Shown here one piece after another: positions 42,384-50,306 of a DNA stretch of 64,000 nt (position 1 is its first letter; every line of letters begins with the position of its first letter). Location: assembly GCF_039525805.1 (NCBI RefSeq), contig NZ_BAAAHZ010000014.1; one strand, 5' to 3'. The translations under genes and the position numbers were made by a program. The notes beneath the pieces are model-generated. The model was not told where the DNA came from and ran no database searches. It worked only from the letters and a program-made list of their open reading frames with translations. This DNA is from Dietzia natronolimnaea. GTDB lineage: Bacteria; Actinomycetota; Actinomycetes; Mycobacteriales; Mycobacteriaceae.

Positions 42384-43799
42384 CTACGTCCGGAAATACT
42401 TCAGTGCCGCGCGCGCGGCGTTGTACCCGGGCATCCCGTGGGCGCCGGCACCCGGCGGCGTCGAGGCCGAACACAGGTACACGCCCGGGATCCCGAGGCT
42501 ATAGGGGTCGGCGGAGATCCTGGGGCGGAAGACCACCTGCAGACCGGCGTTGGACCCGCCCACGATGTCGCCGCCCCGCTGGTTCTCGTTCTGCGCCTCC
42601 AGACGCCACGGGGGCGTGACGTGGGTGGCGACGATCCGGTCGCGGAACCCCGGGGCGAATCGCTCGATCTGCGCGGTGATCGCCTCCTCCGCCGCTCCCG
42701 GGTAGCCGGCGGGCACGTGCGCGTAGGCGTACAGCGGGACGGTGTCCCCGGCGGCCCGGCCGGGGTCGGCCACGTACTGCTGGCCCACCAGCACGAACGG
42801 CCGCTCCGGCATCCGGCCCAGCGCGCACGCCTTCTCAGCCTGGTGGATCTCGTCGAAGCCCCCGCCGAGGTGCACCGTCCCCGCCCTCCCGCAGTCGGCG
42901 TTGCGCCACGGAACCCCTCCGGTGACGGCGTAGTCCACCTTGTAAGCCGCCGGGCCGGCGGTGAAGCGTCGGAACGACGACGCGATCCGATCGGGCATCC
43001 GCGAGCCGTAGACCCGCAGGGCGGTGGCCGGGGAGGTGTCGAGGAGGACCAGGTCCGCCGGGGGGATATCCGACGACGACGAGACGCGCACTCCCGTGTG
43101 AATGCGTCCGCCGTGGTCGGCCAGATCGGCGGCGAGCGAATCGGCGATCGCCTGCGAGCCCCCCTCGGCCACCACCCACCCGTACTTGTGGCCCGAGGCG
43201 CCGATCATCAACCCGACCGCAGAACTCACGGGCCGGTCGAGACGGGAGTACACGTGGGCGGCGAGCCCGCCGAACAGGGCCCGCCCACGCTCGGTGCGGA
43301 ACAGCCTGGCCAGGACCGTCGCGGGCGCCAGGGCGCGGGGACCGAAGAGCGCCAACTTGTCGGGCCGCCTGGGCACGTGGAGGAACGGGCCCATCAGTTC
43401 GCCGGCGAGGATGTCGAAGTCCCGGGCCAGATCGTTGAACAGCAGGTGCCAGGCGCGACCGTCCTCACCCAACTCGGCCACCGTGCGGGCCACCGAGGTG
43501 TGGAGGAGCCCGGCGTCGCCGTTGTCGAGCGGATGAGCACAGTCGATCTCCGGGCGGAGCCACCGCAGACCGTGGCGCTCCAGTCCGAGTGTCTGCAGGA
43601 AGGGCGAGGCCGCCCCCATCGGATGGATGGCCGAGCAGTGGTCGTGGATCAGCCCGGGGACGGTCAGTTCGCCGGAACGGGTACCGCCACCGATCGTGTC
43701 CGCGGCCTCCAGGACCGTCACGTCGACCCCCTGTCGTGCGAGGTGGACGGCGGCGGCCAGCCCGTTGGGGCCGCTGCCCACGATGGTGGCGGTACTCAT
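42384..43799 (-). CDS. FAD-dependent oxidoreductase, phytoene-desaturase/PYROXD2-like
   Basis: A 471-residue flavoprotein from ATG 43799 (GGAGGAGAACA upstream). TATIVGSGPNGLAAAVHLAR with VTVLEAADTIGGGTRSGELT is the FAD-binding dinucleotide fold of the CrtI/amine-oxidase group; GLIHDHCSAIHPMGAASPFL and WVVAEGGSQAIADSLAADLA are PYROXD2-like. The C-terminus has GVYLCSASTPPGAGAHGMPG, the second FAD motif with Gly/His. Members of this group in mycobacteria are lipid- or carotenoid-linked desaturases/oxidases. The substrate is unknown; neighbours are an acyl-CoA ligase and a DUF3556 membrane protein, so a lipid seems likely. Confidence 0.9.
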   Translation of the reverse strand: MSTATIVGSGPNGLAAAVHLARQGVDVTVLEAADTIGGGTRSGELTVPGLIHDHCSAIHPMGAASPFLQTLGLERHGLRWLRPEIDCAHPLDNGDAGLLHTSVARTVAELGEDGRAWHLLFNDLARDFDILAGELMGPFLHVPRRPDKLALFGPRALAPATVLARLFRTERGRALFGGLAAHVYSRLDRPVSSAVGLMIGASGHKYGWVVAEGGSQAIADSLAADLADHGGRIHTGVRVSSSSDIPPADLVLLDTSPATALRVYGSRMPDRIASSFRRFTAGPAAYKVDYAVTGGVPWRNADCGRAGTVHLGGGFDEIHQAEKACALGRMPERPFVLVGQQYVADPGRAAGDTVPLYAYAHVPAGYPGAAEEAITAQIERFAPGFRDRIVATHVTPPWRLEAQNENQRGGDIVGGSNAGLQVVFRPRISADPYSLGIPGVYLCSASTPPGAGAHGMPGYNAARAALKYFRT

Positions 43800-43881
43800 T
43801 GTTCTCCTCCGGCGTAGTGGTGGGTGGAGAGCTCTCCGGCTCCCCTCGGCGGTCGCCGCGACTTCAGGGCGCGCGACTACC

Positions 43882-45750
43882 TCATGAGCTGACCGCCTCG
43901 TCGGCCGTGGGCTCGCTCATCGTGTGGTGAGCGGCCGTGGGCTTGCTCGGCGAGTTGTGATCGGCCGAGTTGTGATCGGTCGCGTGCCGGCCGGCCGTAG
44001 TTTGCCCACCCGTCTCGGCCCGCCACGTGGTGTAGCGCGGGATGGGTCCGTTGGGCAGGTGCGGGAGCGCCTCGACCTCGTCGGCCACCATGACGTACCC
44101 CTCCTCGATGATCCCGAGCGCCGCGTCGATGATCTTGTACTGCTGGGTGCCCTTGTGAATGGGCTGGGACTCCATCCACACCACCACGAACTCGCCGGGG
44201 GCGTACCCGACCCGCTTCTGGATGGCCGCGATCAGACGGTGGTCGTGGAGATGGCCGTCGCCGAAGTTGAACCCGATGATCGTGTTGGCCGCGAACTCGG
44301 CCTCGCGGACGTCATAGTTCTCCAGGTCCTCTCCCAGATGGTGCATGAGCAGGGAGAACAGGCCGCGCCCGTTGCTGTGCAGCGACCGCCACCCCAGGGT
44401 CAGGTCGAGCGTCATCCGTGCCACGTCTGGCTCGTACTTCGACTCGAGCTGCACGGGAGTCGTCTTGGCCGGGCGGTCGATGAACTCGTCGAGTTTGGCC
44501 TCGGCACCCGGCGCGAACGCCCACAGCGCGGTGGCCCAGTTGCCCGCGTACTGGCGCATGGACGGCAGGAACGACACCAGGTCGGGCCGCAGGTTGCCCA
44601 GGATCGGGAAGAACACCAGGCCGGCCACGATGAGGGCCAGCAGGAACGGGCTGGAGAAGTCCGTGACGCCGAAGCCGTCCTGGTTGGGGAATCCGAGGAA
44701 CAGCACGATCGTGGCGAAGGCGAACAGGATGTTCCACTCGAGCGGGACCGCCAACGGGAACGTGGAGAAGATGAACAGGTGGAAGCACACCATGAGAACG
44801 GCGGCGCCGATCGAGAGGTGGATGTTGGTCGAGAACAGCAGGACCAGCGGCGCCACGATCTCCACCAGGGTCCCCAGGACGTGCGCGATGCCGGAGGCCA
44901 TCCTGGAGGGGCGCAGGTCCTCCGGGTACCTGCGGTAGTGCGCCCTCTTGACCGACTTCAAGACGACCCACGGGGTGTTGCTGATCATCGGCGGGATCAC
45001 GTGGGAGAAGTGCTTACCCAGTTTGGAGACGCCGGCGCCGACCCACACCGCCACGATGAGCAGCTTGAGTGCCACCACGATGTCCACGAACGGCAGGAAC
45101 GAGAAGAACACGATCGCGGGGTAGTACTGCTCGCCGCGGGAGGCGATGAAGATGACCTTGTCCCGCAGGCCCATGACCACCAGGAGGACGACCAGCGGCA
45201 TCACCACGATGGGGTTGACCACCGACTGGTCCGCCAACCCCCGCGCGGCGACCCCGGGGAGCACCACCGCGAGCAGGAGGTTGGCCAGGATCACGCAGTA
45301 GAGCACGACGTCGAACAGCGAGCGACGGTCCCCTCGGGTGCCCGGCACCCTGTCCGGCCAGGGTGGGAGCCGGATGCCGCCCACCCTGGTCCAGTAGAGG
45401 ACACCGCCGGTCATGGGCTTGAAGCGGCCGCACAGTGGACCCCAGGTGCCGCCCAGGCCCATGATCTCCAGCAGCATGGTCCACAGGATCGCCTTCTGGT
45501 AGACGATCAGTTCGTTCCACCAGCTCCCCACGTCGAGCGGGTTGAATCCGGAGCTCAGGGTGGCCAGCGTGATCCCGATACCGATCTGCAGGATCAGCAC
45601 CTTGAACAGGTAAATGACGTTGATCATCTTGGGTGTGCCGAACCCGTGGTCCACCCAGTGTGTGTGCGCGATCCGCACCCGCTCCATGAGCGGGAGCCCG
45701 TTGAACTCCGCCGGCTCGATGTCGGGCGGAACGCCCTGCGTGAATCCCAT
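43882..45750 (-). CDS. DUF3556 multi-pass membrane protein
   Basis: A 622-residue protein from ATG 45750, with AGGAG 6 nt upstream; the longer frame is read-through into the next gene. At least ten hydrophobic segments occur between residues 40 and 410 (for example MINVIYLFKVLILQIGIGIT, LLLAVVLPGVAARG, PLVVLLVVMGLRDKVIFIA, VLMVCFHLFIFSTFPLAVPL). The last 180 residues are soluble (EAEFAANTIIGFNFGDGHLH; VVVWMESQPIHKGTQQYKII). The C-terminal tail is Thr/Ser/Ala/His-rich with repeats. DUF3556 proteins are restricted mostly to mycolic-acid bacteria and their function is unknown. Genes around it point to lipid metabolism in or at the membrane. Confidence 0.88.
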   Translation of the reverse strand: MGFTQGVPPDIEPAEFNGLPLMERVRIAHTHWVDHGFGTPKMINVIYLFKVLILQIGIGITLATLSSGFNPLDVGSWWNELIVYQKAILWTMLLEIMGLGGTWGPLCGRFKPMTGGVLYWTRVGGIRLPPWPDRVPGTRGDRRSLFDVVLYCVILANLLLAVVLPGVAARGLADQSVVNPIVVMPLVVLLVVMGLRDKVIFIASRGEQYYPAIVFFSFLPFVDIVVALKLLIVAVWVGAGVSKLGKHFSHVIPPMISNTPWVVLKSVKRAHYRRYPEDLRPSRMASGIAHVLGTLVEIVAPLVLLFSTNIHLSIGAAVLMVCFHLFIFSTFPLAVPLEWNILFAFATIVLFLGFPNQDGFGVTDFSSPFLLALIVAGLVFFPILGNLRPDLVSFLPSMRQYAGNWATALWAFAPGAEAKLDEFIDRPAKTTPVQLESKYEPDVARMTLDLTLGWRSLHSNGRGLFSLLMHHLGEDLENYDVREAEFAANTIIGFNFGDGHLHDHRLIAAIQKRVGYAPGEFVVVWMESQPIHKGTQQYKIIDAALGIIEEGYVMVADEVEALPHLPNGPIPRYTTWRAETGGQTTAGRHATDHNSADHNSPSKPTAAHHTMSEPTADEAVSS

Positions 45751-45797
45751 GATGTGCTCCTGTGGTCTCGGTTGTGGTGGGGGAGGGCGACGCGGCG

Positions 45798-47273
45798 CTA
45801 CGTGAGTGCGGCGACGCGACGCAGTGAGGGTTTGTCGATCTTGCCGACCGGGTTGCGGGGCAGTTCGTCGACGAAGTGGATGGCCGCGGGCAGCTTGATC
45901 TTGGTGATGCGATCGCGCGCGGCCTCGAGGAGATCGTCCTCGGTGACGTCGGTGTCCGCGTAGGTCACGACGTAGGCGACGGGGATCTCCCCGTAGGTCT
46001 GGTGCGGTGCTCCGACGACCGCGCACTCGAGCACCGCGGGGTGCGTGGCCAGCGCGTTCTCGATCTCCTTGGGGTACAGGTTCTCCCCGCCCCGGATGAT
46101 CATGTCCTTGATGCGGTCGACCAGCGTGAGGTAGCCGTCGGCGTCGAACCTCCCGACGTCACCGGTGTGCAGCCATCCGTCCTCGATGGTCTCGGCGGTG
46201 GCGTCCGGCATCCCCAGGTAGCCCTTCATCACCGTGGGGCCCGAGATCATCACCTCGCCGGCGTGGCCGACGGGCAGCTCACCGCCGTCATGATCGACGA
46301 CCTTGACGCTGATCCCGGGCAGGGGGATCCCCACGGTGCCTGCCTTGATCGGGCCACCCGGCGGATTGCACGTGGAGGCGCAGGTCCCCTCGGTGAGGCC
46401 GTACCCCTCGACCACCGGGATGCCGAGGACGCCCGTCACCCGGTCGAGGAGCTCCCTGGAGACCGGGGCCGCACCGCAGATCGCGCGCCGCAGGCAGGAG
46501 AAATCCCGGTTCTCGGCGCCCGGGGTGTCGGCGAGGGTCGCGAAGATGGCCGGAACGGCGGAGAAGTACGTCGGCCGGTGCTCCTCGATCGCGTCGAGGA
46601 AAGCAACCGGCCTGAAGCGCCGGAGCAGGGTGAGGCGGCCCCCCACGGCGGCGGGCAGCAGGAAACTCACGCAGATGGCGTTGACGTGGAACAGCGGCAG
46701 GACCAGCAGGCAGTGCTCGTCCGGGCGGGCGTCGACATGCTCGGCCAGCGCGCGGGTCATGTGCTCGAGATTCGCGTGGGTCAGCTCGACACCTTTTGGG
46801 CGTCCGGTGGACCCTGACGTGTAGACCAGCAGCGCGGTGTCCTCCGGCGTGCACGTGGCGGTGGGCATCGTCTCGCCGGTGGTGGGGCACTCGGCGACAT
46901 CGAGCACCGTCGGCGAGACGGTGAGCGCGCGGATGGCGTCCGGCGACTCGGTCACCACGACGAGGGTGTTCGAGTCCCCGAGCTGGTGCTCGAGTTCCGC
47001 CGGGGCCAGGACCGGGTTGACCGGCGTCGCGACGGCCCGCAGGCTCCAGGCCGCCATCACGGCGACGAGGAACTCGACCCGGTTGGACAGGTGTACCGCC
47101 ACGACGTCCCGCTCGCCGACGCCGTGGCTCGTGAGGATCCGGGCGTATGCCGCCACGAGTTGCGAGAACTCGCGGTAGGTCAGCGCCGTGCTCTCGTCCC
47201 GGGCGAAGGGCGAGTCGAGACCCTCGGTCCGGTTCCAGACGAAGTATCCGAGCAGGTCAGTGTGCATGGGCAT
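45798..47273 (-). CDS. Acyl-CoA synthetase / AMP-dependent ligase
   Basis: A 491-residue ANL-superfamily enzyme, start ATG 47273 with GAAGG 7 nt upstream. YTSGSTGRPKGVELTHANLE is the AMP-binding A3 motif. GYGLTEGTCASTCNPPG is A5, TGDVGRFDADGYLTLVDRIK is A7-A8, and the C-terminal LPRNPVGKIDKPSLR carries the catalytic Lys (A10). Activates a carboxylic acid with ATP to the acyl-CoA; chain length cannot be read, but the size suits medium- or short-chain fatty acids. It is the first gene of the minus-strand cluster ligase-DUF3556-FAD oxidoreductase. Confidence 0.95.
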   Translation of the reverse strand: MPMHTDLLGYFVWNRTEGLDSPFARDESTALTYREFSQLVAAYARILTSHGVGERDVVAVHLSNRVEFLVAVMAAWSLRAVATPVNPVLAPAELEHQLGDSNTLVVVTESPDAIRALTVSPTVLDVAECPTTGETMPTATCTPEDTALLVYTSGSTGRPKGVELTHANLEHMTRALAEHVDARPDEHCLLVLPLFHVNAICVSFLLPAAVGGRLTLLRRFRPVAFLDAIEEHRPTYFSAVPAIFATLADTPGAENRDFSCLRRAICGAAPVSRELLDRVTGVLGIPVVEGYGLTEGTCASTCNPPGGPIKAGTVGIPLPGISVKVVDHDGGELPVGHAGEVMISGPTVMKGYLGMPDATAETIEDGWLHTGDVGRFDADGYLTLVDRIKDMIIRGGENLYPKEIENALATHPAVLECAVVGAPHQTYGEIPVAYVVTYADTDVTEDDLLEAARDRITKIKLPAAIHFVDELPRNPVGKIDKPSLRRVAALT

Positions 47274-47475
47274 CCGGCAACCTTCGTAGTGATGGGGATC
47301 GGTGTGATCCGCAACACTATGGAGTGGCCAGGTGCCTGAGAACGGCCCGGGACGCCAAAGAAAGGCCGGGCAGTTGTGCCGGGGAGACAGGGTGGTCGGT
47401 CAGCGACCGGACGACTTCTCGACGCGGCGTGATCTGCTCGACCGGGCGGCGGCTCGGCCCCGGGTGGCTGCGGGC

Positions 47476-47562
47476 GTTGTCGTCGTCGTCACCGACGCTC
47501 TCCCCCTCACCGGTCACCCTCGCGTGGCCTGCCGGGCGGACGGGATCCGGTGGGCCGCCCGC
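47476..47562 (-). pseudogene. Remnant of an IclR-gene 3' end
   Basis: Similar to 48421-48513 (the IclR stop region), including GTTGTCGTCGTCGT and GGCGGACGNGATCCGGTGGGC. On the minus strand it reads RAAHRIPSARQATRG, against RAAHRISSALQAARG at the end of the intact IclR gene. The remainder of the gene is absent. The surrounding 47274-47575 gap shows no other gene. Confidence 0.8.
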
Positions 47563-47575
47563 GCGGACGCCGCTG

Positions 47576-48106
47576 CTACTTCCGGCGGTTCGCCTTGCGG
47601 TAGCTCAGAATCGAACCGATGATCCCGGCGACCGCTCCGACCATCCCACCGACCACGGCGCCCTGTGCCGCACCCCCGAGAGGGCCATCCCCCGGTGTCA
47701 CCGTGACCGAGGGGAAGGGCAGGAGTGGCTGACCGGCGAAGACGGTGTAGGTCATCGCGGCGAACGTCAGGGCCATGAGTGCGCACACCGCGACCATGGT
47801 GACCATGGTCGACCTGGCCCCGGACTTCTCGGCGAGGGCGTTGAGGTGGACTCCCCGCCGCCGCGCGTACCACTGGGTGGCCGCCGCGGGCAGGATCGTG
47901 AGCACGAGGAGCACCGTCGGCAGGAGGATCAGGCCGAACGCCGCGGACACGACGGACCCCGCCAGCCCCGCGTACAGACCGACCGAGAGTCCGAATGCAC
48001 TCGCCTCCATGAACACGGTGCGCTCGCGCTCGTCCCCGTACGCCGGGCTGTCGAGATTCATCACCCGGTCCGACAGCCTGTCGAACACGCTGCTGCGCTG
48101 ATTCAT
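47576..48106 (-). CDS. Small membrane protein partnered with an XRE regulator
   Basis: A 176-residue protein from ATG 48106, overlapping the XRE stop (ATGA). A cytoplasmic N-terminus, then four hydrophobic helices: ASAFGLSVGLYAGLAGSVVS, FGLILLPTVLLVLTILPAAA, MVTMVAVCALMALTFAAMTY and a C-terminal Gly-rich helix AAQGAVVGGMVGAVAGIIGS. Small XRE + membrane protein pairs are common in Actinobacteria and probably couple membrane state to the regulator; the mechanism is unproven. No family is named with certainty. Confidence 0.8.
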   Translation of the reverse strand: MNQRSSVFDRLSDRVMNLDSPAYGDERERTVFMEASAFGLSVGLYAGLAGSVVSAAFGLILLPTVLLVLTILPAAATQWYARRRGVHLNALAEKSGARSTMVTMVAVCALMALTFAAMTYTVFAGQPLLPFPSVTVTPGDGPLGGAAQGAVVGGMVGAVAGIIGSILSYRKANRRK

Positions 48107-48333
48107 AGGGACTCCTCTTCCAGAGTGAAAAGCTCTTCGACCGACCGCCCCAGGGTCCGCGCGATACGGATCGCCAGATACACCGACGGCGAATAGTCGC
48201 CCCGCTCGACCGCGATGATCGTCTGCCTACTGACACCCACCGCCTCGGCGAGCTCGGCCTGGGTGACCCGCTGGACCTTGCGGCACTCCCGGACCGGGTT
48301 CGATCCGGCCGCATCGGACTCTCGGACTGCCAT
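48103..48333 (-). CDS. XRE-family helix-turn-helix regulator
   Basis: A 76-residue Cro/CI-type regulator. RECRKVQRVTQAELAEAVGV, then SRQTIIAVERGDYSPSVYLA, IRIARTLGRSVEELFTLEE is a complete HTH_3 domain with the recognition helix SRQTIIAVE. The start ATG 48333 lies 7 nt from a -10 box TTAACA, so the transcript is probably leaderless. A perfect palindrome CTTGAC-N7-GTCAAG overlaps the -35 box, suggesting autorepression. Its stop overlaps the start of the membrane protein (ATGA). Confidence 0.93.
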   Translation of the reverse strand: MAVRESDAAGSNPVRECRKVQRVTQAELAEAVGVSRQTIIAVERGDYSPSVYLAIRIARTLGRSVEELFTLEEESL

Positions 48334-48340
48334 GGACCAA

Positions 48341-48370
48341 TGTTAACCACCCTTGACTTTTTATGTCAAG
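48341..48370 (-). promoter_or_regulatory. Promoter and operator of the XRE-membrane pair
   Basis: On the minus strand: -35 TTGACA (48369-48364), 17 bp, -10 TTAACA (48346-48341), then ATG 7 nt on. The palindrome CTTGAC/GTCAAG (48352-48370) overlaps the -35 box. Confidence 0.7.
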
Positions 48371-48464
48371 AGTAGTTGACCTTCCCGTGAGCGGCGACCC
48401 CCGACGGCGCAGAGGCTGACGTTGTCGTCGTCGTGCCCGTACCCACCCTCCCGACCCGCGGCCG

Positions 48465-49271
48465 TTACCCTCGCGCGGCCTGCAGGGCGGACGAGATCCG
48501 GTGGGCCGCCCGCCTGATCCGGGCGATCTTGGCCTCGAGGATCTCGTCCGTGAAGTTCTCGGAGCGCCCCCCGATGCTGATCGACCCCAGGACCGCCCCC
48601 GCGTCGTCGAGGATCGGTGCGGCCACGGCGGACACCCCCTCGAGGAAGTCGGACTCGCTCAGCGAGTAGCCGGCGGCGCGCACCTCGTCCAGATGGGCGG
48701 CCAGGGCGCCCGGCTCGTGGACCGTGCGGGAGGTGTAGGTGCTCAGACCCTGCCGGATCCAGGTCTCGCGCAGGTCCGGGGAGTGGGCCAGCATCGCGAC
48801 CGGGCCGGCCGCGGCGTGGTACGGAAGGACGGTCCCGACGTTGATACCGGCGACGACGAGACTCCCGCTCCCCTCCACCTTGTCGATACACACGGCGCCC
48901 TCCTCCGCCGGGACCATGAGGTACGCCGTGTCCCCGAACTCCGCGACCAGGCCCGTCATGAACGACCGCGCGGCCGAGCGGATGTCCAGATCCGCGAGCG
49001 CCGAGGCGCCGATCTCGAACAGTCGCACGGTCACCCGATAGCCGCCCTCGGGCGTCCGGTCGACCCACCCCGCGTGGATGAGGGTCGCCATCAGCCGGTG
49101 CACGGTCGTCTTGTTCATGCCGCTGACCTCGGTCAGCTCGTTGAGCGTCCACGTGGAGCGGTCCGCCCCGAAGTGGTCGAGGAGCGCGCAGGCCTTGAGG
49201 AGCGCGCCCACCAGTTCCCTGCTCTGCGACGCGTCTGATCCGGGCGACGTGGGCCTGGGCGGACTGGGCAC
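48465..49271 (-). CDS. IclR-family regulator of the adjacent catabolic operon
   Basis: A 268-residue protein; GTG 49271 is chosen because AGGA lies 7 nt upstream, and longer in-frame starts to 49376 would cover the promoter region. The N-terminal winged helix has ALLKACALLDHFGADRSTWT, LNELTEVSGMNKTTVHRLMA, TLIHAGWVDRTPEGGYRVTV, the typical IclR HTH. The effector domain has RSFMTGLVAEFGDTAYLMVP, GINVGTVLPYHAAAGPVAML and LSESDFLEGVSAVAAPILDD, the known ligand-loop blocks. It is divergent from the lyase-hydratase operon, with IclR-type palindromes between them. Confidence 0.93.
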   Translation of the reverse strand: MPSPPRPTSPGSDASQSRELVGALLKACALLDHFGADRSTWTLNELTEVSGMNKTTVHRLMATLIHAGWVDRTPEGGYRVTVRLFEIGASALADLDIRSAARSFMTGLVAEFGDTAYLMVPAEEGAVCIDKVEGSGSLVVAGINVGTVLPYHAAAGPVAMLAHSPDLRETWIRQGLSTYTSRTVHEPGALAAHLDEVRAAGYSLSESDFLEGVSAVAAPILDDAGAVLGSISIGGRSENFTDEILEAKIARIRRAAHRISSALQAARG

Positions 49272-49355
49272 GGGGAGGTCCTGTTCTGTCCGGGTGACGG
49301 GGTGACCTCGTCCATCGTAGGCAGCCGACCTCGTGGCCAGCCCGCGCGCCCGCAC

Positions 49356-49420
49356 TTGACATGTGACGCGGACCACGTTTAGTTTCGTATCGCATTACGA
49401 AATGCGTTCCGCTATACGAA
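49356..49420 (+). promoter_or_regulatory. Promoter with two IclR-type operators
   Basis: -35 TTGACA (49356-49361) with a weak -10 (TTTAGT, 49378-49383, 16-bp spacing). Operator 1 is TTTCGTA-N6-TACGAAA (49383-49402), a perfect 7-bp-arm palindrome. Operator 2 is TTCCGCTATACGAA (49407-49420), an imperfect copy. IclR-family sites are typically TTCGTA/TACGAA palindromes. Sites overlap the expected transcription start. Confidence 0.7.
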
Positions 49421-49436
49421 ATGGAGGTGAGCCCGG

Positions 49437-50303
49437 ATGACCGCGCCCACCCTGAAGCACCTCACATCAGAAGGGGTCGTGTACGCGCCGGGCGTCTGGG
49501 ACGGACTGACGGCGCGCCTGGCCGAGCAGGCCGGCTTCGACGCACTGTGCGCCTCCGGCTTCGCGATCTCCGCCGCCCTCGGGCTACCCGACGCCGAGCT
49601 CTACACGATGAGCGAGAACCTCACCGCGATCCGCTCCATCACCGCCGCGTCGAGCCTCCCGGTGGTCGCGGACATCGACACCGGTTACGGCAACGCCGTC
49701 AACGCCGCACGCACCGCGACGATGTTCGTCAAGGCCGGCGTGCAGGGCATGTTCATGGAGGACCAGGTCTCCCCCAAGTCCTGCCCGATCTGCGTGGGCG
49801 ACCCCGTCGACCTGATCCCCGTCCCCGAGGCCGTCGGCAAGATCCGCGCCGTCCGCGACAACACCCCGGACGACGTCCTGCTGATCGCCCGCACGGATGC
49901 CACCGGCGACGAGGCACTCCGGCGCGGGCGGGCCTACGTCGAGGCCGGCGCCGACATGATCATGCCGGTCACCAAGACCTTCGGCACCGTCGAGGAATGG
50001 CAGCGCTGCCACACCGAGGTCGGGGTCCCTCTCATGGCCACACTGACCGCGTCCACCTGGACGGAGCGGGAGTTCACGCCCGAGGTCCTGGATCAGATCG
50101 GCGTGCGGCTGGCCCTGCTGCCCACCCAGCTGCTGATGGCCACCACCGGCGCCGCACGCACGGTGCTGGGTCGCCTCGCGGCGGGTGAACCCCCCGCCGA
50201 GGTGAGCGCGGACGCGATGGCACACCACGAGTTCGTCGAGATGATCGGCTTCCCCGAGGTCGAGGCCATGCAGAACGAGTACCTACCCGCGAAGGGGGCA
50301 TGA
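49437..50303 (+). CDS. Isocitrate lyase/PEP mutase-family lyase (2,3-dimethylmalate lyase-like)
   Basis: A 288-residue TIM-barrel enzyme from ATG 49437 with GGAGG 9 nt upstream. APGVWDGLTARLAEQAGFDA, VVADIDTGYGNAVNAART (Mg-binding Asp residues), GMFMEDQVSPKSCPICVGDP (K-x-C-x-x-C variant of the ICL KKCGH motif) and LLIARTDATGDEALRRGRAY are the family blocks. The operon pairs it with a LeuC/LeuD-type hydratase, so a 2-alkylmalate or 2,3-dialkylmalate is the natural product to be cleaved, giving pyruvate (or an oxoacid) plus propionate, as with 2,3-dimethylmalate lyase in nicotinate degradation. Methylisocitrate lyase or oxaloacetate decarboxylase activity cannot be excluded. Confidence 0.88.
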   Translation: MTAPTLKHLTSEGVVYAPGVWDGLTARLAEQAGFDALCASGFAISAALGLPDAELYTMSENLTAIRSITAASSLPVVADIDTGYGNAVNAARTATMFVKAGVQGMFMEDQVSPKSCPICVGDPVDLIPVPEAVGKIRAVRDNTPDDVLLIARTDATGDEALRRGRAYVEAGADMIMPVTKTFGTVEEWQRCHTEVGVPLMATLTASTWTEREFTPEVLDQIGVRLALLPTQLLMATTGAARTVLGRLAAGEPPAEVSADAMAHHEFVEMIGFPEVEAMQNEYLPAKGA

Positions 50304-50306
50304 CCG

